DNA of 64,000 nucleotides from Bdellovibrio bacteriovorus (GTDB lineage: Bacteria; Bdellovibrionota; Bdellovibrionia; Bdellovibrionales; Bdellovibrionaceae): NCBI RefSeq assembly GCF_001592755.1, contig NZ_LUKF01000001.1, positions 348,029 to 412,028 on the forward strand, given 5' to 3'. The notes below the pieces were generated by a model. That model did no database searches. It was given only the letters and a program-made list of their open reading frames with translations, and had not been told where the DNA came from. Below are positions 28,592 to 37,513 of this stretch, one piece after another. Position 1 is the stretch's first letter; every line of letters begins with the position of its first letter. The translations under genes and the position numbers were made by a program.

Positions 28592-30088
28592 ATGGCTTTC
28601 AACTTGTTAAATAAAGACATCGAGACTTTGACTTGCCCGGCTTTGGTCGTGTTTTCAAAGGCGTCTTCTCAAAAAGATAAACCACCCAAGGTGACTCATT
28701 CTGAGCTTCACAAAAAATTGGCCGCATCTTTGGAAGATAAAGCAATCACAGGCAAACACCAAGAGGTGGTTCTTTTCCGTGAAATGAACTACAAAGGTTT
28801 CCGTCACGTGGTTGTTGTAGGTCTAGGAAAAGACAACCAACAAACTCACGAAAATGTTCGTCAAGCTATGGCGGCCGCTTATGAATCCATTAAAGCTTTG
28901 GGCGTTAAAGAAGCTGCGATCCACTTTGATGGCGTAGCTACTGGCAAAAAAGACGCCGCTGATTTTGCGAAGGCAACAGCTGAAGGCTTGATGCTGACTT
29001 CTTATGTTTTCAACGAGTTGATGTCTGGAAAAAAAGAAGAAAAAGAAATCGATGTTCACGTAGTTACTAAAGTGAACGATAAAGCTATGAAAGCCGCTTT
29101 TGCTGAAGGTATCATCCTTGGCTCTTGCGTAAACTTCTCTCGTCGCTTGGGTGACATGCCAGGCAACTTGATGACTCCAGCGATCTTGGCTGACACGACG
29201 GTAGAAGCAGCTAAAGGCACAGGCGTTAAAGTCACTGTTTGGGACAAAGCTCGTATTAAAAAAGAAAGAATGGGCGGTCTTCTTGGCGTTTCTAACGGAT
29301 CTGCACAAGAGCCTCGTTTCATCATCATGGAATACCGTGGCGCTGCCGCTTCTAAAAAGCCAGTGTGCTTCGTAGGTAAAGGTCTGACATTCGATTGCGG
29401 TGGTATCTCTATTAAGCCATCTGCGGGAATGGAAGAAATGAAATTCGATATGTGCGGTGGCGCAAACGTCATCGGAACAATGCTTGCGATCGCTAAATTG
29501 AAACTAAAAATCAACGCGGTCGGTTTGGTTGCTTCTACAGAGAACCTTGTAGGTCCTGCAGCGACAAAACCAGGCGATGTTCACACGGCTCGCAACGGTA
29601 AAACTTTCGAGGTGAATAACACAGACGCTGAAGGTCGTTTGATCCTTGCAGATGCTCTTTCTTACGCGACTGAACTTGAGCCACAAGTGATCGTGGATGC
29701 TGCGACTTTGACAGGCGCAATGGTTGTTGCTTTGGGTAACACACACACGGGTTACTTCACTCGCAATGGTGGATTGAAAGGCAAAATTGAAAAAGCCGCA
29801 GTTCAATCTGGTGAGTGGGTTTGGAACATGCCTTTGACGGACTTCCACGTGAAAGACATGAAGGGCACTTACGCGGATCTTTCAAACATCTCTGCAGGTA
29901 AAGGCGCAGGTTCTGCAACAGCCGCGGCGTTCCTTGAGCAGTTCGTGGGTGAAGGCATTCCTTGGGCTCACTTTGATATCGCCGGCACGGGCTGGGCGGT
30001 GGGTAACCGTCTTCCATACTGCCCTAAAAAAGGGGCGTCTGGTGTGATGGTTCGTACTTTCGTTGAAATCGCGAAAGCACACATCTAA
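28592..30088 (+). CDS. pepA: Leucyl aminopeptidase (M17 family)
   Basis: A 498-aa cytoplasmic metallo-aminopeptidase that removes N-terminal residues from peptides, here probably in turnover of prey-derived or own peptides. It shows the M17 signature NTDAEGRL with metal-ligand Asp and Glu and the upstream lysine in GKGLTFDCGG. The length is typical. It has AAGGGG before the ATG and a strong terminator after the stop. Confidence 0.95.
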   Translation: MAFNLLNKDIETLTCPALVVFSKASSQKDKPPKVTHSELHKKLAASLEDKAITGKHQEVVLFREMNYKGFRHVVVVGLGKDNQQTHENVRQAMAAAYESIKALGVKEAAIHFDGVATGKKDAADFAKATAEGLMLTSYVFNELMSGKKEEKEIDVHVVTKVNDKAMKAAFAEGIILGSCVNFSRRLGDMPGNLMTPAILADTTVEAAKGTGVKVTVWDKARIKKERMGGLLGVSNGSAQEPRFIIMEYRGAAASKKPVCFVGKGLTFDCGGISIKPSAGMEEMKFDMCGGANVIGTMLAIAKLKLKINAVGLVASTENLVGPAATKPGDVHTARNGKTFEVNNTDAEGRLILADALSYATELEPQVIVDAATLTGAMVVALGNTHTGYFTRNGGLKGKIEKAAVQSGEWVWNMPLTDFHVKDMKGTYADLSNISAGKGAGSATAAAFLEQFVGEGIPWAHFDIAGTGWAVGNRLPYCPKKGASGVMVRTFVEIAKAHI

Positions 30089-30109
30089 GAATTCGTATTT
30101 CACAAAAAG

Positions 30110-30146
30110 AAAAACCCCTCTTGAGATTTCAAAAGGGGTTTTTTAT
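30110..30146 (+). terminator. Terminator of pepA
   Basis: Stem AAAACCCCTCTTGA / TTCAAAAGGGGTTTT with one mismatch and a short loop, followed by T-rich DNA. Confidence 0.85.
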
Positions 30147-30165
30147 TTTTCAAAACTATTTAAAA

Positions 30166-30798
30166 CTACCAGGCAAACACCATCGGATGACCTAGGTATT
30201 TTGCCACTTCATCACTTTCGATCACCAAAGCCTCTGAATCTCTTTCATTCACAAGCTTCACCGATTTTAAAAGCCACGTGCGAGGCCACTCTTCTGGAAG
30301 ATTTGTAAAGCGCACTGTGATCATCGAGCCTTCATTGAATTGAAACTCTCCATCACCGGGACGTTCGCCGATGATTTTTGCCACCGGCACATTCAACGGA
30401 TTGATCTTAGACATGTCTGGTGAAAACTCGCAGCGACCTTCGACTTCCATCAAAGGCTTATCACCAGCAACAGAAACACCTTCTGCTTCAAAGCTGATCG
30501 AGACTTTTCCGAACTCCTGACACGCCAATCTTTTTTCGCCGCTGTCATTTAAGAAAACGAAATGACCTAAACCAATGCCAGCACCATTTTGCGTTTTACG
30601 AAATTCAAGCCCCGTCAACAAACGTTGCTTAACGGCCTCTTGAAGTTTGTCGCCACGAAGGTGTGAAAAGTCGAAATTATTTCTGATAGCTGCGGGATCT
30701 CTGTGAATTTGTGATTCATCTGTATGGAACTGCATATGTCCGTAACCAAATGCGAAGCAAAGAACGAACAATGCAAAAACACCGTAAAACTTTCTCAT
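30166..30798 (-). CDS. Hypothetical exported protein
   Basis: A 210-aa protein with an N-terminal signal peptide or anchor (residues 3-20). The mature part is beta-rich with two cysteines (CQEFG, RCEFS) and no recognised domain. A hydrophilic FHTDESQIHRD segment follows the hydrophobic start. It is convergent with pepA and stands alone. Function is unknown. Confidence 0.75.
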   Translation of the reverse strand: MRKFYGVFALFVLCFAFGYGHMQFHTDESQIHRDPAAIRNNFDFSHLRGDKLQEAVKQRLLTGLEFRKTQNGAGIGLGHFVFLNDSGEKRLACQEFGKVSISFEAEGVSVAGDKPLMEVEGRCEFSPDMSKINPLNVPVAKIIGERPGDGEFQFNEGSMITVRFTNLPEEWPRTWLLKSVKLVNERDSEALVIESDEVAKYLGHPMVFAW

Positions 30799-31008
30799 AA
30801 TTTTGCTATCCCTCTTCCTTGTAGGATAACATGCGAACCCTTGAGGTCCTCTGAATTTTTCCTCTCTGGTCTATGGTCCTGCATGTCCCCAACACCGTAA
30901 AAACAGTGAAAAATTTTCTTTCGTCTCGGTTTGAGAGGGTGAAAAAATCTTAAAACACGGTAATTACCAACGCGATAAAGCCTCTCTTTTCGTCAGCTTA
31001 TTTCACCT

Positions 31009-31036
31009 TTGACTGACTATAAGCTGTTGGTATTTA
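31009..31036 (+). promoter_or_regulatory. Sigma-70-like promoter, near-leaderless
   Basis: TTGACT at 31009-31014, 16-base spacer, TATTTA at 31031-31036. The ATG at 31046 is only ten bases beyond the -10, so the mRNA would have almost no leader, matching the absence of a ribosome-binding site. Confidence 0.5.
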
Positions 31037-31045
31037 ACCTTGGCC

Positions 31046-31795
31046 ATGAACAAAACCTCAGAATTTTTATTGAACGAATACCAACGCCGAAGATCCAGTT
31101 CGCCGGAGCTAACCAATGCTCAATTCGCAAGAATCCTGGGCATCCCTTCCAGCCGTTTGAGTGACTATATCAACGGCCGCCGAATCATGACTCAAGCTGT
31201 GGGCCGCCAAGTGATCAAAGGTCTGGGCATGGCCGACACCGATTTTGAGCATCTTAAAAATCTGATCGAATTTGATAAGCGAAAAGTTAAGACGCTTCTT
31301 CCTGAAGGACAATTGAAAGAAGACGAGTTCGGTGTGATCTGCGATTGGTATCACTTCGCTATTCTTGCCTTGGTTCCAATTAAAACATTCCAACCCAATG
31401 CAAATTGGATCGCTGATCGCTTGAACATTCCTTTGGAAGTTGCCAGCGCGGCGATTGATCGCTTGTGCCGTCTGGGTCTTTTGATTGTCGAAGATGGAAA
31501 ATTCACAGTCACAAAAAAACAGCTAGAGACAACACACAATATTCCTTCTGAATCTTTGCGTCGTTCTCACAAACAATCTATCACGCAAGTTTTAGATAAC
31601 ATGGACCGTATTCCTTTGGATCTGCGTGATGTGACTTCTATCACCTTCCCCATGAATCGTAAAAAAATCCCGGAAGCAAAAAGATTGATTCGCAACTTCC
31701 GTCGTAAGATGGCGACCTTGATGACTCAAGGGCCGAAGACCGATGTCTACAACTTGAATGTTCAACTATTCCCAGTCACGAAGGTGGGCAAATGA
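31046..31795 (+). CDS. TIGR02147-family regulator
   Basis: A 249-aa cytoplasmic protein. An N-terminal Cro-like helix-turn-helix (LTNAQFARILGIPSSRLSDY, about 24-45) is followed by a conserved domain with FGVICDWYHFAIL and a winged section ending in VTSITFPM. That layout is the TIGR02147 family, abundant in Bdellovibrionota and Fibrobacter-like bacteria. The family is presumed regulatory; ligands are unknown. ATG 31046 is preferred to a TTG at 31040. The last four bases overlap the start of an exported protein. Confidence 0.85.
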   Translation: MNKTSEFLLNEYQRRRSSSPELTNAQFARILGIPSSRLSDYINGRRIMTQAVGRQVIKGLGMADTDFEHLKNLIEFDKRKVKTLLPEGQLKEDEFGVICDWYHFAILALVPIKTFQPNANWIADRLNIPLEVASAAIDRLCRLGLLIVEDGKFTVTKKQLETTHNIPSESLRRSHKQSITQVLDNMDRIPLDLRDVTSITFPMNRKKIPEAKRLIRNFRRKMATLMTQGPKTDVYNLNVQLFPVTKVGK

Positions 31796-33048
31796 GACTC
31801 TTAAAACTTCTAACACTTTCTTTGCTTTTCTCGTCGTCTGCGTGGGCGAACAATTGGTATGACCGTGGAAACGCGGGCTTTGCGCTTTTCTGTAGTGATC
31901 GTGCTCCACAAGTTTTAGATCTTTACGAAGCTCAACAGCGTGATGGTTATACAATTGCTTTCTCGAATCAATTTGGTGTTATTGAAAAAGTTTATGACTT
32001 GATCTCTCGCTTTGATAAGTTAGATCCAAAGCGCGCCAATGTTTACCGTGCATGGGCTCAGGAATTCTTTGCTGAATCCACGGCTTTAAGTCCTTCGACT
32101 GAAATCGTGCAGACGCCAGACTTGGGTTATGTGTCGCTGCCTCAAACTTGTCGCTTGGAACAAGTGGTATTCCAAAGAAATCCATCAGTACTTAACAAGT
32201 ATCGCTACATCATCAACACGAGCCTTTGGAATAAACTCGACACCGATCAACTTGCGGCTTTAGTGCTTCACGAGATTGTTTATCGTGAGTTCATGAATTC
32301 CCGCACGAATGAAATGACATCGGAAAGAATTCGCATGTTTAACGGACTTGTTCATGCCAACAAGTTTGCGACTTTAACTATTCCAGAATACGTGGCGATT
32401 CTTCAAGAGCTTCACTTTACGACTTATAGCTATAACGGCGTACTTTTGTCTTTGGGTTCCGCAAATTCTGCAGGAGCTTGGACTACCAACTCGGTAAGCT
32501 TCAATACTGAAGCGCTTTTAGAAAAAGCGACACTCGCCGGAGAGCAGGCATTTGAGTTGAACGGTGTAAAATTCGTGTGCTTCCAAGCAGACATGGATTT
32601 GGGCACGGCGACTTTCCAAGCTTCTGGTAAATTGAAAGCTCTTCGTGTGTCTGCAGATTTTGCGGCACAGACGGCTTGTGCTCTTCCGTTTATGGAGTAT
32701 AGCTCTGTTCATGGAAGCTTTACCGTTTCTGGAACAGATTGGACATTCCATGACAATGGATTACCATGGGTCGTAAAAGGGGGCTTAAGCCTTTCCTCCC
32801 AAGTACAAATCAACTATGCAGGCGTGACGTATGCATCCTTCTGGAATCCATTCATGCAAAAATCAGTAGAAAGCTATTTCGAGTTTGATACAGATTTGAA
32901 TTTGCGAGCGCTGGGTCTTGGTGGCGCCGCTTGCAGAAATCCTTTGAATAACACCGTACAATTTAATCCTAAACCGTACGGCACAGATACGATCGTAAGC
33001 TTAACAGCTGCGGGCCAATTGGAAATTGAACCGCCTGTCTGTTTCTAG
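31792..33048 (+). CDS. Exported protein coupled to TIGR02147 regulator
   Basis: A 418-aa exported protein with a signal peptide (about 1-19, ending AWA). The first half is helical and contains LVLHEIVYREF, which resembles a metalloprotease HExxH motif but has Tyr in place of the second His. The second half is beta-rich with four cysteines. No domain is recognised. The start overlaps the regulator's stop (ATGA), so it is translationally coupled. It may be the output or target of that regulator. Confidence 0.75.
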   Translation: MRLLKLLTLSLLFSSSAWANNWYDRGNAGFALFCSDRAPQVLDLYEAQQRDGYTIAFSNQFGVIEKVYDLISRFDKLDPKRANVYRAWAQEFFAESTALSPSTEIVQTPDLGYVSLPQTCRLEQVVFQRNPSVLNKYRYIINTSLWNKLDTDQLAALVLHEIVYREFMNSRTNEMTSERIRMFNGLVHANKFATLTIPEYVAILQELHFTTYSYNGVLLSLGSANSAGAWTTNSVSFNTEALLEKATLAGEQAFELNGVKFVCFQADMDLGTATFQASGKLKALRVSADFAAQTACALPFMEYSSVHGSFTVSGTDWTFHDNGLPWVVKGGLSLSSQVQINYAGVTYASFWNPFMQKSVESYFEFDTDLNLRALGLGGAACRNPLNNTVQFNPKPYGTDTIVSLTAAGQLEIEPPVCF

Positions 33049-33051
33049 CTT

Positions 33052-34311
33052 TTACTTTTTATCGCACATACTTGAGGGCTGATATCCTTTGAAAACGGCA
33101 TTCAGCTCTTGAGCCTCGTGAGCAATCGCTAACAATCCCAACTTCGCTGTCCAACCATAGACGTTTTCTTGCGGGCATCCCGGTGTGTTGATCGCTAAAT
33201 CCGAAACGCACAGACGTTTGTAAACCGCCCCTGGGCTGTTTAAACTATCCGTAGAGCTTTTTTCAGCATGGGTTCTTAAGAAACCACCGGCAAGCTCACT
33301 GCCAATCATGTAAATCACTGGTTCGGCACTCGCACCGTCTGCTTGGACCACAGAAGGAATACCCTCTTGAATGATCACTTCTTCAACGTCGCGACCACCT
33401 TTAGCGGCTTTCATTTTCTTACGAGATTTATAAGACCATTCTTTAACTTCCGCACCAGAACCTACGCGGATAACCGCCAAGCCATAAGTACCCGCGTTGT
33501 TTTTAACGAACACGAAAGGCTCTTGGTTGATGCCGCGCTTTTGATATTCCGCTTTTAAGTGGGCCAACATCGCATCCACTCTGGCGGCAAGTTCTTCACG
33601 GCTTTTTTCATCGCCGATATCGAAGTGCTCGAAAAGTTCCGTTTCTACACGAAGCAAGAATGGATCAATCTTTGTGATCGCCGCGAATTCATTCACGAGT
33701 TCGTTGTAGTATTTGAAATACGTGCTTTTCTTACGCTGATACCAGCCAAGTTCTCTGGGCGGGTTCATGGGGAAATCGGTGACGGTTTGGGCCCATTCTT
33801 CATAAGCTTCAGAAAAGTCATTATTGCTGATAATAAGATCGGGTTTAAAAGTCTTAAGAAGCTCTCCCTCTTTTAACGCGGAATGCACGACCACTTCGTT
33901 ACCCGCTGAGCTTGTCAGCTTCAATGGTTCTGGCAAATCACGAGGGATCGCAACCTTCACCGTGCGTTCGCTGGCCTCAATCAAGTTACGAATGGTATGT
34001 ACGTTTTCCCAATAGAACGCATTATTCGTATGCTCTTCCGTCACTAACATGATGTTCTTCACGCCAGCTCCGTAGTGCTTCACGATATATTTATTCATCA
34101 AAGCGATCGACGTCTCTTTATCCGTGGGGCAGATATTGTTAAAGCCCGCGGGAAAAATATTCGCATCGACATTAGATATTTTATAGCCAGAGTCACGAAT
34201 GTCGTAGCTTGAATAAATGGGATATGAAAGATTCGCGGTCTTTGAAGAAAACCAAGCGCAGATTTCATTCATGTTGGCGAGAGTTTGTTTGTGTAGCGTG
34301 AGTTTCGCCAT
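33052..34311 (-). CDS. gshA: Glutamate-cysteine ligase, GshA type of acidophile/proteobacterial branch
   Basis: Makes gamma-glutamylcysteine, the first step of glutathione synthesis. The 419-aa protein is unlike the E. coli GshA and matches the TIGR02049/PF08886 branch by conserved blocks such as NVDANIFPAGFNNICP, NNDFSEAYEEW and KNNAGTYGL. It is the last gene of an operon behind a TPR lipoprotein and two ArsA-like ATPases (23-base gap). It supplies the glutathione that adhC-fghA use. No gshB gene is in the window. Confidence 0.85.
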   Translation of the reverse strand: MAKLTLHKQTLANMNEICAWFSSKTANLSYPIYSSYDIRDSGYKISNVDANIFPAGFNNICPTDKETSIALMNKYIVKHYGAGVKNIMLVTEEHTNNAFYWENVHTIRNLIEASERTVKVAIPRDLPEPLKLTSSAGNEVVVHSALKEGELLKTFKPDLIISNNDFSEAYEEWAQTVTDFPMNPPRELGWYQRKKSTYFKYYNELVNEFAAITKIDPFLLRVETELFEHFDIGDEKSREELAARVDAMLAHLKAEYQKRGINQEPFVFVKNNAGTYGLAVIRVGSGAEVKEWSYKSRKKMKAAKGGRDVEEVIIQEGIPSVVQADGASAEPVIYMIGSELAGGFLRTHAEKSSTDSLNSPGAVYKRLCVSDLAINTPGCPQENVYGWTAKLGLLAIAHEAQELNAVFKGYQPSSMCDKK

Positions 34312-34334
34312 GGATTTTCTCCTTCGATCTTTTC

Positions 34335-35459
34335 CTACAGATTAGGATCTTCTTCAGGAACAACTTTGGGAGGAAGAGGTATAGGCGACTTCTGTTCCTC
34401 TGGCAAGAGAGAGTCGGGTTTGACTCGCCCTGCTCGTTTGATGCTGTTCAGTCGTTGTGATTCTTCAGTGAGCGACATGGTTTCGCCACTGCCATATAAA
34501 ACATTATCTAATTTCTTTCTAACTTCAGCTAGATAGCTAAAAAAGTTTTTTTCGTACGTTGTTTCTTTTTGACCCAGAATCGGCTTATAGAGCTCTGCTT
34601 GATCCATCAAGTCTAAAAGATCTCCGCCCAGGCGACTTTGTACGTCACGATTTTGTGAGGACTCTACCAATGTGAACAAATTGCGATAGACGTTCTGTAG
34701 TTCTTCTTGCGCACGCTGCGACCAGGTCTCATCGTTTTGCTTCATGGCCTTAAATAGATAAACTTGAATCCATCTTTGCCCTTGCGCGAACTCCGAAAAA
34801 TTTTCTTCGGATATCTGATTCGTCGAGACAAGTCCCATTTGGAAGTAAGTTTTGGCTAACCAGCCCGGTTGAAGCTGAGGCCGCTGCTCTTGAAGAACTT
34901 TGGCAATACCTTTATCCGCCTGGCTAAGATAATCCACGGTCTCTTGTTCGCGGCCTTGACGGCCATAGATCGCCGCTAAACGCGCCGGGATTTCGGCTTC
35001 AGCAACTTCTAAAGGCAAATGTTCACTTAACTTTCTTGCATCCAATAGAGCGGCAATGGTTTTTTCGTCATCGCCTAAAGCTTCATAAGTGAAAGACATT
35101 TTATAAAGTGCCAAAGCCGCGATTTCCGGCTGCCCCTGAATAGTGCGCAAATAAACATCGCGATAAAGAGACGCCGCTTGTTGATACTCTTCCATGCCAT
35201 CAAGTGCTTCCGCTTCGCCTAGGCGCGCGGCTTGATAAAAGGAAGATTGTTGGTGGCGACCATAAAAATCTTTAAAAAGAATTTGCGCTTCTTTAAAGCG
35301 GCCTTTTTCTAGAACTCTTTCGGCATTTTTAAGTTCAGCTTCTTCAGCCGCCCTTTTGGCAAGGATGACGGCTTGTTCGTCTTCAGTTGCAGAACGCTTT
35401 CCTAAAATAGTCGCGCATCCTGCAAGCATGAATGGTAAAAGGATCAAATATTTTTTCAT
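34335..35459 (-). CDS. TPR lipoprotein
   Basis: A 374-aa exported lipoprotein (lipobox LAGC, Cys15) with TPR-like helical repeats from about 40 to 270 (for example AERVLEKGRFKEAQILFKDF). It resembles BamD or YbgF-type periplasmic scaffold proteins in layout but is longer. The tail is proline-rich. Its start overlaps the stop of the upstream ArsA-like gene by four bases, so it is co-translated with it. Its partner is unknown. Confidence 0.8.
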   Translation of the reverse strand: MKKYLILLPFMLAGCATILGKRSATEDEQAVILAKRAAEEAELKNAERVLEKGRFKEAQILFKDFYGRHQQSSFYQAARLGEAEALDGMEEYQQAASLYRDVYLRTIQGQPEIAALALYKMSFTYEALGDDEKTIAALLDARKLSEHLPLEVAEAEIPARLAAIYGRQGREQETVDYLSQADKGIAKVLQEQRPQLQPGWLAKTYFQMGLVSTNQISEENFSEFAQGQRWIQVYLFKAMKQNDETWSQRAQEELQNVYRNLFTLVESSQNRDVQSRLGGDLLDLMDQAELYKPILGQKETTYEKNFFSYLAEVRKKLDNVLYGSGETMSLTEESQRLNSIKRAGRVKPDSLLPEEQKSPIPLPPKVVPEEDPNL

Positions 35460-36535
35460 GCTCGCTTTTCCCCTTCGACAATCAACGCACTTAATTCTTC
35501 AAGCCCTTTTAAGTCAGAAATATCTTTCACTAAATCGGGAATACGAAAGACACGCGCATCTTTTTTGATGCTCGATTCAAACTTTGAATAAAGAACTTCC
35601 TTTTGATTGTAGTAGCTTCGCATTTGCGAGTACAAGCGAAGGAGTTCTTCATGCCCGTTTTGATCTTTCTGTGCCGAACGGAGGTCTAGCCAATACGGAA
35701 AAACGCGGTTCAAAACCACAGTTGTCAGATGATAGCCGCCTTTTTTAATCTCTTTAGAAAAATACTCTGCTTCTTTTAACTTTGCTTGATCAAACGCCGT
35801 CACCAGACAGAAATGGGTTGTCGGCGACACCAGCATGCGGTGCACATCCACCGTTCTTTTTAAAAGCTGACTTTGCCATTGTTCGATGTTCAGAAAGAAA
35901 TCACCTAATTCACGAATAAAGTTGGAACCCGTCAGAGTTTCTAAAATTTTTAGAACTTGGCGCGTGCCCGTCTGCAAAAGCTGGCCGAAGAATCCTGATT
36001 TTTTTCCTTCAGGATCGCGAAACCATTTAGCCACACCTTCGTTAAATAAAGCCGAAAGTTTTTGAGGTGCCTGCAGGAAATCAATCGCGTGTTTTGTCGG
36101 AGGCGTATCCAGAATGATCAAATCAAACCGCTTGGATTCATAGACGGAATAGAGTTTTTCTAAAGCCGTGAACTCTTGCGAACCGCTAAGATTCGTTGAT
36201 AGCTGCTGATAAAGACGGTTTTGATAAATTTTTTGAACCGCTTCACTTTTCTTTGCTGCTCGAGCCACGAAATCATCGAAAGTTTTTTTATGATCAATGA
36301 CCGAAGCGTAAATTTCGCCTTTGAAATTTTGGTTGGGAACTTTCGTGATGTCTTTTGTTCCTTCAATTCCCAGTGTCTGCGCTAAACGTTTTGCGGGATC
36401 GATGGTCAGAACTAAAACTTTTTTTCCTTCTTTCGCAGCGATCACCGCCAAAGAGGCCGCGACGGTTGTTTTACCAACTCCACCGCTACCGACACAGATA
36501 AGAACTTGCGTGTTTTTAAAAATTTCAAGACTCAT
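35456..36535 (-). CDS. ArsA/GET3-like ATPase, second copy
   Basis: A 359-aa cytoplasmic ATPase with Walker A GSGGVGKTT near residue 15, Walker B LIILDTPPTKH near 150 and helical switch regions of the ArsA/Get3 family. The family includes arsenite pump ATPases and factors for tail-anchored proteins. No arsenite channel is nearby. The start is set at 36535 because the family begins with MSLEIFKNTQ; this overlaps the upstream gene's stop. The two copies probably form a heterodimer. Confidence 0.85.
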   Translation of the reverse strand: MSLEIFKNTQVLICVGSGGVGKTTVAASLAVIAAKEGKKVLVLTIDPAKRLAQTLGIEGTKDITKVPNQNFKGEIYASVIDHKKTFDDFVARAAKKSEAVQKIYQNRLYQQLSTNLSGSQEFTALEKLYSVYESKRFDLIILDTPPTKHAIDFLQAPQKLSALFNEGVAKWFRDPEGKKSGFFGQLLQTGTRQVLKILETLTGSNFIRELGDFFLNIEQWQSQLLKRTVDVHRMLVSPTTHFCLVTAFDQAKLKEAEYFSKEIKKGGYHLTTVVLNRVFPYWLDLRSAQKDQNGHEELLRLYSQMRSYYNQKEVLYSKFESSIKKDARVFRIPDLVKDISDLKGLEELSALIVEGEKRA

Positions 36536-37398
36536 AAGCTGTCCCCCACTTTTTCTGTGAGGGTCCACGCGTCGGTTTCAAAGAATAAAGGAATCGCCTT
36601 CATCGAAGTGGCTTTTTCTTGAGCTTTGTCCCACATTTCTTTTTGATGAGTGATCTGATGCTCCAGATACTCTGCGAATTTTCCTAAATCGGAATTTTCA
36701 TTCTGAGTGGATTTCAGCTCCGCTTCAGAAATGGATGTTTGCACCATCTTGTTCACGACCAGATTCGCTTCAATCGAAAACTCGGCTTTCAATCTTTGCA
36801 GAAGTTCCGTCGCCTCTTTCACTGGAAGCTCTTCGGGCAAAGTGACAATGTGGTATTTAGAAAGATCCTGGTTTCGCAGACACGCGTCGATGCTGCGGCT
36901 TTGTTCTCCCATCGGACCAAATTGCACTGCTTGCGCCATGCCTTTCGGAGCTTCCAGAAGAGCAATGAAGTGTCCCGTCGCAAAAGCATCCACAACCAGA
37001 ACATCAAACGGCAAGGCAGGCCCATGCTGTCGAGGTCCACTTGTTACTTTTCCTAAAATCGCAAGCTCGGGAAGTCCCGGGGCTACATTGATGAATGCGC
37101 GCATGACCGCATTTTCGAAGAAAAGTTTCGCCAGGCTGTCCACCTTAATCAGATGGCGTGCGTATTCCTGCAAACAGGCTTCCCCCGTCCACAAAGCGAT
37201 GGATAGATTCTTTCTGATTTCAGTAGGCTTAAAGCCAATGTCCGGAAGGTCGAAAAAGTCCTTATAGAAACTTTGATCCCCTAGTTCGACTAAAAGGACC
37301 TTTTTCCCCTCTCGACTTTTCTTGAGAGCCAGGGCCGCCGCTATAACGGACTTTCCCACGCCCCCTTTTCCGGTCACAAAGTGAATCTCTTGCTTCAT
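36532..37398 (-). CDS. ArsA/GET3-like ATPase, first copy
   Basis: A 288-aa ATPase with Walker A GKGGVGKS (about 9-16) and VLVVDAFATGH as Walker B. It heads the four-gene operon ArsA1-ArsA2-TPR lipoprotein-gshA. It shares the fold with its neighbour but is shorter and more divergent. The start at 37398 is used because the family sequence begins with MKQEIHFVTGK, although a GGAGG lies 25 bases upstream inside a possible longer frame to 37437, so the start is uncertain. Confidence 0.8.
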   Translation of the reverse strand: MKQEIHFVTGKGGVGKSVIAAALALKKSREGKKVLLVELGDQSFYKDFFDLPDIGFKPTEIRKNLSIALWTGEACLQEYARHLIKVDSLAKLFFENAVMRAFINVAPGLPELAILGKVTSGPRQHGPALPFDVLVVDAFATGHFIALLEAPKGMAQAVQFGPMGEQSRSIDACLRNQDLSKYHIVTLPEELPVKEATELLQRLKAEFSIEANLVVNKMVQTSISEAELKSTQNENSDLGKFAEYLEHQITHQKEMWDKAQEKATSMKAIPLFFETDAWTLTEKVGDSL

Positions 37399-37454
37399 AC
37401 GTTCTAAGAGTGTCGCTGACCTCCGAAATATAGGCATTACGCGGTGCGATAGCG

Positions 37455-37483
37455 TTGCCTTCAGTCAGGGACTCTTCTAATAT
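37455..37483 (+). promoter_or_regulatory. Sigma-70 promoter of tig
   Basis: TTGCCT at 37455-37460, 17-base spacer, TAATAT at 37478-37483. The tig start at 37514 has TTAGGAGAAA in front. Confidence 0.6.
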
Positions 37484-37513
37484 CCATCGGTTTTTATATT
37501 AGGAGAAAAAGAC

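Noticed and set aside
28823-29514. Minus-strand frames of 150-160 residues inside pepA
   Set aside because: The plus strand encodes a full M17 peptidase with its active-site motif, so these are shadows.
32266-32300. HEIVY in the exported protein as a zinc metalloprotease site
   Set aside because: The second histidine of HExxH is Tyr and no further ligand is evident.
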